Shown piece by piece: positions 25,166 to 33,656 of a DNA stretch of 64,000 nt; position 1 is the stretch's first letter, and each line of letters starts with the position of its first letter. Under the pieces are notes generated by a model. That model made no database searches. It saw nothing but the letters and a program-made list of their open reading frames with translations, and was not told the origin of the DNA. The stretch is from Candidatus Mediterraneibacter pullicola (GTDB taxonomy: Bacteria > Bacillota > Clostridia > Lachnospirales > Lachnospiraceae), in assembly GCA_019117065.1 (NCBI GenBank), contig DXAK01000027.1:28087-92086 (forward strand). The letters run 5' to 3'. Position numbers and translations under genes: made by a program.

Positions 25166-26884
25166 TTGAGACAGATCACAGGAAACAAATTATTAGTAAG
25201 AGCATTGAAGGAAGAAGGAGTGGACACGGTCTTCGGCTATCCGGGAGCGTGTACTATCGACATCAGTGACGAGCTGTATAAGCAGGATGACATCCGCGTG
25301 ATCCTGCCGCGCCATGAGCAGGCTTTAGTCCATGAAGCGGACGCCTATGCGCGGACGACGGGTAAAGCGGGCGTGTGTCTAGTGACAAGCGGTCCGGGGG
25401 CAACCAATCTGGTGACCGGGCTTGCCACAGCGAACTATGACAGCGTTCCCCTTGTCTGCTTTACCGGACAGGTGGCAAAACACCTGATCGGAAATGATGC
25501 GTTCCAAGAGGTGGATATTGTGGGGATCACACGCAGCATCACAAAGTACGGCGTGACGGTTCGTGACAGGAAAGATCTCGGGCGCATTGTCAAGGAAGCG
25601 TTTTACATCGCACGCACGGGACGGCCGGGTCCGGTGCTTATCGATCTCCCGAAAGACGTGATGTGTGAGCTGGGAAGCCCGGACTATCCGGATACGGTGA
25701 ACATCCGGGGATATAAACCGAATACAAGTGTGCATATGGGGCAGCTAAAGCGTGCGCTCAAGATGCTCAAAAAGGCGAAAAAGCCACTGTTCCTCGCAGG
25801 AGGCGGGGTGAATATTGCCCGCGCGAATAAGGTGTTTACGGAAGTGGTGAACAAGACGAATGTGCCGGTAGTCACGACCATCATGGGACGGGGCGCAGTA
25901 CCGACAAATCACCCGCTCTTTATCGGAAATCTGGGGATGCACGGCCAGTATGCGGCGAATATGGCAGTTGGAGAATGTGATCTGCTCTTCTCTATCGGAA
26001 CCCGGTTCAATGACCGGATCACCGGAAAACTACATGCCTTCGCGCCCAATGCTGAAATTGTACATATTGATATTGATACCGCGTCCATATCCAGAAATAT
26101 TCATGTGCACGTGCCCATCGTTGCCGATGCTCTGGAGGCAATCACAAAGATCAATGAATATGCAGAACCGTGTGGGAACGAAAAGTGGTTGGAACAGATC
26201 CGGGAGTGGAAAGAGAAACATCCTCTTGTAATGAAGAATAAAACGCATATGACGCCCATGGATATTATTGAGGAGATGAATCGTCAGTTCGATGATGCAA
26301 TTATTACTACTGATGTGGGACAGCATCAGATGTTTGTTACACAGTATGCAGAGATTACAGAGAAAAAGCAGCTCGTCACATCAGGCGGTCTGGGAACGAT
26401 GGGATACGGCTTCCCTGCTGCAATCGGGGCAAAACTTGGAAATCCTGGCAAAACAGTCATCGCGATTTCCGGGGATGGCGGCATGCAGATGAACATTCAG
26501 GAATTTGCCACTGCGGTTCTTGAGGAACTACCGTTGATCCTCTGTGTTTTTAACAATGAATATCTCGGTATGGTGCGGCAGTGGCAGAAATTGTTCTACG
26601 GCAAGAGATACGGCATGACAAATATGAGATCGGGAGCGCTGTACCGCCGGACAAACGGCGAAGAGATGCCAGAGTATACGCCGGATTTTGTAAAGCTGGC
26701 GGAAAGCTACGGGGCAAAGGGGATCCGTGTGACAGAAAAAGAAGAGATTGCGGCGGCATTTGAGGCGGCAAAGAAAAACACAAAAGTGCCGACATTGGTT
26801 GAATTTATCATCGATCCAGAGGATCTGGTCTATCCGATGATCCAGCCCGGCGGCACTCTGGAAGATATGATCATGGATTGTTAG
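25166..26884 (+). CDS. ilvB: Acetolactate synthase, large (catalytic) subunit
   Basis: ThDP-dependent enzyme of branched-chain amino acid synthesis, 572 residues. ThDP-contact Glu is in LPRHEQALVHEADAYAR (near residue 47), FAD/regulatory contacts in the central domain, and the ThDP/Mg motif is GDGGMQMNIQEFATAVL ... NNEYLGMVRQWQ. The open frame begins at 25043 inside the terminator hairpin; the likely start is TTG at 25166, because AAAGGAGG at 25151-25158 is 7 nt upstream and the family sequence (QITGNKLLVRALKEEG) begins there. ilvN follows by 16 nt. Confidence 0.96.
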   Translation: MRQITGNKLLVRALKEEGVDTVFGYPGACTIDISDELYKQDDIRVILPRHEQALVHEADAYARTTGKAGVCLVTSGPGATNLVTGLATANYDSVPLVCFTGQVAKHLIGNDAFQEVDIVGITRSITKYGVTVRDRKDLGRIVKEAFYIARTGRPGPVLIDLPKDVMCELGSPDYPDTVNIRGYKPNTSVHMGQLKRALKMLKKAKKPLFLAGGGVNIARANKVFTEVVNKTNVPVVTTIMGRGAVPTNHPLFIGNLGMHGQYAANMAVGECDLLFSIGTRFNDRITGKLHAFAPNAEIVHIDIDTASISRNIHVHVPIVADALEAITKINEYAEPCGNEKWLEQIREWKEKHPLVMKNKTHMTPMDIIEEMNRQFDDAIITTDVGQHQMFVTQYAEITEKKQLVTSGGLGTMGYGFPAAIGAKLGNPGKTVIAISGDGGMQMNIQEFATAVLEELPLILCVFNNEYLGMVRQWQKLFYGKRYGMTNMRSGALYRRTNGEEMPEYTPDFVKLAESYGAKGIRVTEKEEIAAAFEAAKKNTKVPTLVEFIIDPEDLVYPMIQPGGTLEDMIMDC

Positions 26885-26900
26885 AAAGGAGAGCGTGAAG

Positions 26901-27410
26901 ATGGATAATAATATGAAAAAAAGATGGATCTCCCTTTATGTGGAAAATCAGGTGGGCGTGCTCTCTAAAATATCAGGGCTTTTTTCCGGGAAATCCTACA
27001 ATCTGGATAGCCTGACCGTGGGTACGACTGAAGATCCGACTGTATCAAGGATGACCATAGCGACAGTTAGTGACGATGAGACATTTGAACAGATAAAAAA
27101 ACAATTGAATCGGATGGTTGAAGTCATAAAAGTTATCGACTTTACAGATATCTTTGTCAGAATGAAAGAAATTCTTTATGTGAAAGTGTTCAATTGTACA
27201 CCTGAAGCAAAGACCGAAGTGTTCCAGATTGCAGAAACATTCAAGGCAAAAGTGATTGACTATGGACGAGACAGTGTGCTCGTGGAATTCGTCCAGACTG
27301 CGACAAAAAATGACGCTGTAGTTAAACTGATGAAGGAAGAGTTCAAGAGCATCGAGGTCGTCAGGGGAGGAAGCGTGGGGATCGAATCGATCAGTATGAT
27401 GGAGAGATGA
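26901..27410 (+). CDS. ilvN: Acetolactate synthase, small (regulatory) subunit
   Basis: Regulatory partner of IlvB, 169 residues. The N-terminal ACT domain reads WISLYVENQVGVLSKISGLFSGKSYNLDSLTV (split here by position: residues 7-38), where valine normally binds for feedback inhibition. A C-terminal ACT-like domain begins near residue 80. I prefer ATG 26901, 8 nt after AAAGGAGA, over GTG at 26895. Cotranscribed with ilvB under the T-box. Confidence 0.95.
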   Translation: MDNNMKKRWISLYVENQVGVLSKISGLFSGKSYNLDSLTVGTTEDPTVSRMTIATVSDDETFEQIKKQLNRMVEVIKVIDFTDIFVRMKEILYVKVFNCTPEAKTEVFQIAETFKAKVIDYGRDSVLVEFVQTATKNDAVVKLMKEEFKSIEVVRGGSVGIESISMMER

Positions 27411-27465
27411 TTTTCACGCAGATGAACCGAGTGTTGGAAAATATATTTTGTAACATATAACATAT

Positions 27466-27544
27466 GTTCCCGAGACTGCATTATAACGCAAAGCCATTTC
27501 GCTTTACTTCAAAGTTTTGCGTATATGATACGGTCTGCGGGAAC
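27466..27544. repeat. 79-nt imperfect palindrome
   Basis: GTTCCCG (27466-27472) pairs with CGGGAAC (27538-27544), and inner segments AGAC/GGTCT and ACGCAAA/TTTGCGT extend the arms to almost 30 nt each. It lies in the 293-nt gap between ilvN and the methyltransferase gene. No T-run follows, so it is not a standard terminator. Confidence 0.6.
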
Positions 27545-27703
27545 TTCTTTATTCATGTAAGGAAAACTGTATTTTACAATTTGCGGAAAAAGCATGTGGG
27601 CGGAAGTGACTGCTGTCGTGAAGTGAAGGCAAATATCCCGCGTATTTTATAATGCGTGTTCATTCAAAATATGTTAAACTTCTATTTGTGGGAGGAGGCC
27701 GCT

Positions 27704-28486
27704 ATGGAAGCATATACGAGTTTTGCGTCGGTCTATGATACATTTATGGACAATGTTCCCTATGATGAATGGGGGGAATATATAAACGGATTGTTGCGGG
27801 AATATGGTATAAAAGATGGTATCGTTCTGGATCTTGGATGTGGTACGGGTACGATGACAGAGATCCTCGCGGGTTACGGATACGACATGATCGGGGTAGA
27901 CAACTCGATGGATATGCTGGAGCTTGCAATGGAGAAACGCATGGATTCCGGACATGATATTCTGTATCTTCTTCAGGATATGAGAGAGTTTGAACTGTAC
28001 GGAACAGTGCGCGCCGTGGTGAGTGTCTGTGATACAGTCAACTATATCATTGAGACAGAAGAACTCAGGGAAGTGTTCCGGTTGGTCAATAATTATCTTG
28101 ACCCGGAAGGAATATTTCTGTTTGATTTTAATACAGAGTATAAATATAGGGAAGTCATGGGAGACTGTACGATCGCGGAGGACAGGGGAGAGTGCAGTTT
28201 TATATGGGATAATACGTATTATGAGGATGAAAAGATCAACGAGTATAATCTGACCCTTTTCATACAGGAAAAAGGGAAAGAAGAATCTGTTCCGAAAGGA
28301 GAGTTGTATAGAAAGTTCCGGGAAACACATTATCAGAGGGGTTATACTCTCAAAGAGATGAAGGTCCTTCTGGAGGAAGCGGGGCTCCGTTTTCTGGCGG
28401 CTTATGATATGGATACGCGGGCAGAAGTTACGCAGACCAGCGAGAGGATCTGTGTGATCGCAAGTGAGTCTGGAAAACAGTGTTGA
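27704..28486 (+). CDS. Class I SAM-dependent methyltransferase
   Basis: A 260-residue cytoplasmic protein. The SAM-binding motif VLDLGCGTGTMTEILAGYGY is near residue 41, with motif II acid in MIGVDNSMDMLELA and DMREFELYG further on. It begins AYTSFASVYDTFMDNVPYDEW, a start common to small-molecule methyltransferases in Firmicutes. GGAGG precedes ATG 27704; the frame is open to 27656. The acceptor is unknown. hslO follows 47 nt later. Confidence 0.92.
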   Translation: MEAYTSFASVYDTFMDNVPYDEWGEYINGLLREYGIKDGIVLDLGCGTGTMTEILAGYGYDMIGVDNSMDMLELAMEKRMDSGHDILYLLQDMREFELYGTVRAVVSVCDTVNYIIETEELREVFRLVNNYLDPEGIFLFDFNTEYKYREVMGDCTIAEDRGECSFIWDNTYYEDEKINEYNLTLFIQEKGKEESVPKGELYRKFRETHYQRGYTLKEMKVLLEEAGLRFLAAYDMDTRAEVTQTSERICVIASESGKQC

Positions 28487-28533
28487 ACGGGAAGTAGGAA
28501 CAGTATAGAAACAGAAAAGGGAGAGAGTGTGAA

Positions 28534-29409
28534 ATGAAAGATTATATTGTAAGAGCATCAGCGGCAAATACGCAGATCCGTGCGTTTGCGGCAGTGACGA
28601 CAGAGCTTGTGGAGGAGGCAAGACAGCGCCATGGGACAAGCCCGGTGGCAACGGCGGCGCTAGGGCGTCTTCTTACAGGGGGAGTGATGATTGGGAGCAT
28701 GATGAAGAATCCTACGGACATGCTGACCATTCAGATCAAGTGTTCCGGGCCTATTGGCGGGCTTACCGTGACGGCGGACAGTCAGGGGAATGTGAAAGGA
28801 TATGTGCATAAGACAGATGTCATGCTGCCGCCAAAAAATGGAAAACTAGATGTAGGAGGAGCGCTCGGGCAGGGCGTGATGACGGTAATTAAAGATATGG
28901 GGCTTAAAGATCCTTATTCCGGGCAGACTATTTTACAGACTGGAGAGATCGCGGAAGATCTGACTTATTATTTCGCTACATCCGAACAAGTGCCGTCCTC
29001 GGTAGGGCTGGGCGTGCTTATGGAGAAGGACAATACAGTGCGCTGCGCAGGCGGTTTCATTGTTCAGGTGATGCCGTTTATAGAGGATGAAGTATTAAAT
29101 AAGCTTGAGGAGAATATTCGAAACATCAGCTCAGTAACTTCTATGCTGGACAACGGTCATACGCCGGAGGAAATGCTTTCTCAAGTGCTTGAGGGGCTGG
29201 ATCTGGAGATCACGGACACTATGCCGGCGAAATTTTACTGTAATTGTTCTAAGGAACGGATTGAAAAGGCGATCATCAGCATAGGGAAGAAAGATATCCA
29301 GTCTATGATCAATGACGGGAAGGATATAGAGGTAAAGTGTCACTTCTGTAACACAGCCTACAATTATACGGTGGATGAGCTGAAAGAATTGGTGAAAAAA
29401 AGCAGGTAG
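28534..29409 (+). CDS. hslO: Redox-regulated chaperone Hsp33
   Basis: Cytosolic holdase of 291 residues. The N-terminal domain begins DYIVRASAANTQIRAFAAVT, and the C-terminal redox switch has the four zinc-binding cysteines as CNCSKE (near residue 235) and CHFCNTAY (near 268). Oxidation releases zinc and activates chaperone function, protecting proteins during oxidative and heat stress. GGGAGAG precedes the ATG. Confidence 0.97.
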   Translation: MKDYIVRASAANTQIRAFAAVTTELVEEARQRHGTSPVATAALGRLLTGGVMIGSMMKNPTDMLTIQIKCSGPIGGLTVTADSQGNVKGYVHKTDVMLPPKNGKLDVGGALGQGVMTVIKDMGLKDPYSGQTILQTGEIAEDLTYYFATSEQVPSSVGLGVLMEKDNTVRCAGGFIVQVMPFIEDEVLNKLEENIRNISSVTSMLDNGHTPEEMLSQVLEGLDLEITDTMPAKFYCNCSKERIEKAIISIGKKDIQSMINDGKDIEVKCHFCNTAYNYTVDELKELVKKSR

Positions 29410-29475
29410 ACCGTGGAACCGTGCGCGGGAAAACTGGAAGCAGACAGAAAGAAACATCGGGGAGGCAGAGAGAAG

Positions 29476-31386
29476 ATGAAGCATGGATTTGTAAAAGTTG
29501 CGGCGGCTACGCCAGATATCCGAGTGGCAGATGTGGAATTTAACACAGAGAAAATATTCGAAGGAATTGATAAGGCATGTGAGAATAAAGCGAAGATTAT
29601 CGTATTCCCTGAGCTGTGTGTAACCGGATATACCTGCGGGGATTTGTTTACGCAGGATGTGCTCTTAAAAGAGACACAGGAAGCGCTCAAAAGGATAGCG
29701 GCACACACGGCAGACAAAGATATCCTTGTATTTGCAGGGGCGCCTCTGTCGGTGCGGGGCAAGCTGTACAATGTGGCGGCGGCGATGAACCGCGGGAAGA
29801 TCCTCGGCTTTACGTCTAAGACATTTCTTCCGAACTATGCAGAGTTCTATGAGATGCGTCAGTTTACGCCGGGGCCTGAAAAAGCCGGGTATGTGCTGTT
29901 CGATGGGGAAGAGATTCCGTTCGGACCACAGATTCTGTTTGAAGCTGCTGGTTTGGAAGATTTGATTGTGTCGGCAGAGATCTGCGAAGATGTATGGTCG
30001 CCAATACCGCCCAGTATTGGGGCGGCTTTGGAGGGGGCAACTGTGATCGTGAACTGTTCGGCCAGTAATGAGACCATCGGAAAAGACAGATACCGCAGAG
30101 ACTTGATCGCAGGACAGTCCGCACGGCTGATTGCCGGCTATGTGTATGCTAATGCGGGAGAAGGGGAATCCACGACGGACGTGGTATTTGGCGGACATAA
30201 TATTATCGCTGAGAACGGAGCGGTTTTAGAGGAATCCAGAAGGTACTGCAATGAGATCATCTATTCCGAGTTTGATCTCCAGAGAATTATCGGTGAACGT
30301 CGCAAGAATACAACATTTGCGGCGAAACCACAGGGAGCACTTATGCGGGTTCCATTTTTCATAGAAACAGAGGATACAAAGCTTACGAGAATTTTCCCGA
30401 AGCAGCCGTTTGTGCCGTCGGATGAAAGGACGCGTGCTGAACGGTGTGAAGAGATCCTTACGATTCAGGCAATGGGACTGAAGAAGCGTCTGATGCACAC
30501 TCGCGCAAAGACTGCAGTGGTGGGAATATCAGGCGGGTTAGACTCTACTCTTGCGCTTCTGGTGACTGCCCGTGCCTTTGACATGCTTGGCAGGGATAAA
30601 AGGGACATTATCACGGTGACGATGCCCTGTTTCGGGACAACGGACCGCACATACAATAACGCCTGTGAAATGGCGAGAAAAACAGGGGCAACTTTGAAAG
30701 AAGTGCCCATCGCCGATGCGGTGAACGTGCATTTCCGTGATATTGGGCATGACCCTCAAAGTCATGATGTGACTTATGAAAACGCCCAGGCAAGAGAACG
30801 CACGCAGGTGCTGATGGATATCGCCAACCGTACGGGTGGCGTGGTCATCGGAACAGGAGATATGTCGGAGCTGGCGCTAGGGTGGGCGACCTATAACGGC
30901 GATCATATGTCCATGTATGGGGTGAATGCGTCAGTACCAAAGACACTGGTGCGCCACCTTGTGAAATACGCTGCAGATGAGACAGAGGATGATGCACTGA
31001 AAAATGTGCTTTATGATGTGCTGGATACTCCGGTGAGCCCGGAGCTGCTTCCGCCAAAAGATGGGGATATTGCTCAGAAAACCGAAGATCTGGTGGGACC
31101 GTATGAGCTTCATGATTTCTTTCTGTATTACATGCTGCGTTTCGGATATGAGCCGGATAAGGTCTTCCGGCTGGCGGAGGCAGCATTTGCAGGGGACTAT
31201 GACAGGGAGATTATACGGAAGTGGCTGAAGACCTTCTACCGGAGATTCTTTTCCCAGCAGTTTAAGCGCTCCTGTCTGCCGGACGGCCCCAAGGTCGGTA
31301 CGGTGGCGCTTTCTCCGAGAGGAGACTGGAGGATGCCCAGCGACGCGTGCGCGGAAGTCTGGCTAAAACGGCTCGATCGTGTATGA
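29476..31386 (+). CDS. nadE: Glutamine-dependent NAD+ synthetase
   Basis: Last step of NAD synthesis, using glutamine as ammonia source; 636 residues. The N-terminal nitrilase-like glutaminase domain has the Glu-Lys-Cys triad in FPELCVTGYTCGDLF, KTFLPNYAEFYE and SAEICEDVWSP. The C-terminal synthetase has the PP-loop GISGGLDSTLALL (near residue 353) and GTGDMSELALGWATYNGDH. ATG 29476 follows GGAGGCAGAGAGAAG; the upstream open frame to 29413 is less likely coding. Confidence 0.97.
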   Translation: MKHGFVKVAAATPDIRVADVEFNTEKIFEGIDKACENKAKIIVFPELCVTGYTCGDLFTQDVLLKETQEALKRIAAHTADKDILVFAGAPLSVRGKLYNVAAAMNRGKILGFTSKTFLPNYAEFYEMRQFTPGPEKAGYVLFDGEEIPFGPQILFEAAGLEDLIVSAEICEDVWSPIPPSIGAALEGATVIVNCSASNETIGKDRYRRDLIAGQSARLIAGYVYANAGEGESTTDVVFGGHNIIAENGAVLEESRRYCNEIIYSEFDLQRIIGERRKNTTFAAKPQGALMRVPFFIETEDTKLTRIFPKQPFVPSDERTRAERCEEILTIQAMGLKKRLMHTRAKTAVVGISGGLDSTLALLVTARAFDMLGRDKRDIITVTMPCFGTTDRTYNNACEMARKTGATLKEVPIADAVNVHFRDIGHDPQSHDVTYENAQARERTQVLMDIANRTGGVVIGTGDMSELALGWATYNGDHMSMYGVNASVPKTLVRHLVKYAADETEDDALKNVLYDVLDTPVSPELLPPKDGDIAQKTEDLVGPYELHDFFLYYMLRFGYEPDKVFRLAEAAFAGDYDREIIRKWLKTFYRRFFSQQFKRSCLPDGPKVGTVALSPRGDWRMPSDACAEVWLKRLDRV

Positions 31387-31479
31387 AGCATCCCGAGGAT
31401 CTGGAAGGAAGAGAATGTTCAAGCTGTATTGCAGAGTATACAGCCTGAGCCGGCACGTATGATGAGAGGAGAGATACAG

Positions 31480-32511
31480 ATGAAATTGATCAGAACAGAA
31501 GACGCGGTAGGAAGTGTACTCTGTCACGATATTACTCAGATCATACCCGGAGTGGTGAAGGACGCGGTATTGCGCAAAGGTCATGTGGTGACAGAAGAGG
31601 ATATTCCCGTGCTTTTATCCGTGGGAAAAGAACACTTATATGTCTGGGAAAAAGAAGAGGGAATGCTCCATGAAGACGATGCGACGGAAATCCTGCGGCA
31701 GGTTTGTCAGGGAGAGCGTATGAAAGCTTCCGAACCCAAAGAAGGCAAGATTGAGCTTACGGCAGAGTGCGACGGTATTCTTAAAATTGACAGGGAGAAA
31801 TTAAAGGCGGTAAACGGCATGGGACAGATGGTACTCGCCTCCCTCCACGGAGATTTTCCTGTCCGAAAAGGGGACAAGATCGTGGGGATGCGTGTCGTTC
31901 CCCTTGTCATCGAAGAGGAAAAGATGGAACGGGTGAAAGAGATCTGCGGGAATGAGCCGATTTTTACCATTCTTCCTTTTCTCAAGCTAAAGGCAGGAAT
32001 CGTAACTACGGGAAGCGAGGTTTATCACCACCGCATTGAAGATAAGTTTACACCTGTGGTGAGAGAGAAACTGGAGGAGAACGGCATAGAAGTGATGGGG
32101 GATATCTTGTGCGACGACAAGCCGGATATGGTCACGGAAGCCATCAGTGAATGGATCAAAAAAGGCGCGGACCTTGTCGTGTGTACAGGAGGGATGAGCG
32201 TGGATCCTGATGATCGTACGCCCCTTGCCATTCGAAACGCTTCGGACGAGGTAGTCACATATGGAGCCCCTGTTCTGCCCGGAGCCATGTTCATGCTGGC
32301 GTATAAATATACTGGGGAGGGGCAGCGCATCCCGGTGATGGGACTTCCCGGTTGCGTGATGTATGCAAAACGGACCATATTCGATCTGGTACTGCCCCGC
32401 ATCGCGGCGGGTGAAAGGCTCTGTCTGGAAGACTTTTCTGTGCTGGGAGAGGGTGGTTTGTGCCTGAATTGCCAAGTGTGTACATTCCCGAACTGCGGAT
32501 TCGGGAAGTAG
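31480..32511 (+). CDS. Molybdopterin-binding-domain protein (MoeA/MogA-like)
   Basis: A 343-residue protein. Residues from about 175 match the MoCF/MogA fold: GIVTTGSEVYHHRIEDKF, DLVVCTGGMSVDPDDRTP and PVMGLPGCVMYAKRTIFDLV. The C terminus carries a Cys cluster (CLNCQVCTFPNCGFGK) typical of the clostridial group. It lacks the full multi-domain layout of MoeA, and no other molybdenum-cofactor genes are near. The role, cofactor insertion or an unrelated nucleotide function, is uncertain. ATG 31480 follows GAGAGGAGAG. Confidence 0.88.
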   Translation: MKLIRTEDAVGSVLCHDITQIIPGVVKDAVLRKGHVVTEEDIPVLLSVGKEHLYVWEKEEGMLHEDDATEILRQVCQGERMKASEPKEGKIELTAECDGILKIDREKLKAVNGMGQMVLASLHGDFPVRKGDKIVGMRVVPLVIEEEKMERVKEICGNEPIFTILPFLKLKAGIVTTGSEVYHHRIEDKFTPVVREKLEENGIEVMGDILCDDKPDMVTEAISEWIKKGADLVVCTGGMSVDPDDRTPLAIRNASDEVVTYGAPVLPGAMFMLAYKYTGEGQRIPVMGLPGCVMYAKRTIFDLVLPRIAAGERLCLEDFSVLGEGGLCLNCQVCTFPNCGFGK

Positions 32512-32527
32512 GAGTTTGATTTAGGCT

Positions 32528-32572
32528 ATAACCAAGAGGTTGCCAACTAATTGTTAGCAACCTCTTGGTTAT
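32528..32572. repeat. Perfect 16-bp inverted repeat overlapping the 3' end of the AraC-type gene
   Basis: ATAACCAAGAGGTTGC (32528-32543) and GCAACCTCTTGGTTAT (32557-32572) flank a 13-nt loop. The right arm and loop encode the last residues of the AraC-type protein (stop at 32547). It lies between convergent genes and probably ends both transcripts, although the T-runs are short. Confidence 0.75.
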
Positions 32573-33467
32573 AAAGAGAGGGATTTTGAGAAATCCTCGT
32601 ACGCCATCGTCCCGGGGCGTCCCCGTATTTCCGCTTGAAGATACGATTGAAGTAGGAGAGGTTATCGAACCCGCTCTGTTCCGCGATATCAAGGATGGAC
32701 GCGTCAGAGGAACGCAGCAGGCGCTCAGCCATTGTGAGGCGGTAGTTGTTCAGGTATTCGATGAAACCCATTCCCATATGCGCTTTGAAGAATTTCATAA
32801 AATGAGATTTGCTGTAATAGGTCAGGGTGGCCATATCGTCAATGGAAATGTGTTCTGCGTAATGCTGCTCTACATATTTCAATATCGTTTTCATTTTTTC
32901 AAGAGATTTCATCTGTGAGGCGGATGCAGTCTCTTTTTTGTTTTGGTTAGATATAAGAAGAAAGAGAAGCTGAAACAAGTAACCTTTTACGGCAAGCTGG
33001 TAACCTTCTAACCGGGTCGCGCACAGCAAGTCAATCTGCCGGATGTATTCCGCTGCCGTCTGGTAATAGGAAAGGGCAGGAGTAAGATAAGTGTCCGACG
33101 GAATTGTACCAAGCATAAGAGGCGTGATAAACTGCACGGCGCACAGATCTGAACTGTCCGAGATAAGAAGATCTGGCTTGAAAATGATATTTTCGTATTC
33201 CATTGCATAAGCGCCGTCCTGCTCGATAGAGTGGAGCTGTCCCGGGCGTATGATAACAATATCACCCGATGAGACAGGTGTTTTTAAAAAGTCTGCTGAC
33301 ACAAAACCACGCCCCTTTTTGATGACGATAAGTTCTATCTCGGAATGCCAGTGCAGGGGAACGGAAGGGAAATCGCGGGGGATGGAGCAGAGATAAGTGT
33401 TATAGGGGAATTCTGCGGTAGTGTGTGACTTCGTCTCATGATAGTTCTGATATTCGCTGATATTCAT
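32547..33467 (-). CDS. AraC-family transcriptional regulator with cupin sensor
   Basis: A 306-residue regulator. The N-terminal part is a cupin-like sugar-sensing domain (SVPLHWHSEIELIVIKKGRG, near residue 40), and the C-terminal 100 residues form two helix-turn-helix motifs (SIDDMATLTYYSKSHFMKFF and SILDIAEQSGFDNLSYFNRI). On the minus strand GAGGAGAAC precedes ATG 33467, so the open frame to 33605 is not used. It is divergent from glgP-malQ, suggesting that it controls glycogen or maltodextrin use; this is inferred from position. Confidence 0.93.
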   Translation of the reverse strand: MNISEYQNYHETKSHTTAEFPYNTYLCSIPRDFPSVPLHWHSEIELIVIKKGRGFVSADFLKTPVSSGDIVIIRPGQLHSIEQDGAYAMEYENIIFKPDLLISDSSDLCAVQFITPLMLGTIPSDTYLTPALSYYQTAAEYIRQIDLLCATRLEGYQLAVKGYLFQLLFLLISNQNKKETASASQMKSLEKMKTILKYVEQHYAEHISIDDMATLTYYSKSHFMKFFKAHMGMGFIEYLNNYRLTMAERLLRSSDASILDIAEQSGFDNLSYFNRIFKRKYGDAPGRWRTRISQNPSLYNQEVANN

Positions 33468-33498
33468 AATGTTCTCCTCTACATTACTGTTTTGATAG

Positions 33499-33553
33499 TA
33501 TTGTACAATAATATGAAAGAATATTGCAAGAAAATCAATAAAAATAGTATTAA
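33499..33553 (+). promoter_or_regulatory. Candidate operator and promoter of glgP
   Basis: TATTGTACAATA (33499-33510) is a 12-bp perfect palindrome in the AraC-glgP gap. TTGCAA (33524-33529) and TATTAA (33548-33553), 18 nt apart, could be the glgP promoter. Both are weak evidence. Confidence 0.4.
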
Positions 33554-33656
33554 AATACGGACCATGGAGATAAAATATATGGATGTTTTCAAAATGCTGT
33601 GGCAAAATGCGGCGATGCCGTGGATGTAAACGGCAGAAAGAAAGGAGAATATCATT

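Noticed and set aside
27674..28651. Minus-strand reading frame of 325 residues
   Set aside because: Long, but fully antisense to the methyltransferase gene, with a composition rich in chance Phe/Ile/His and no recognisable domain.
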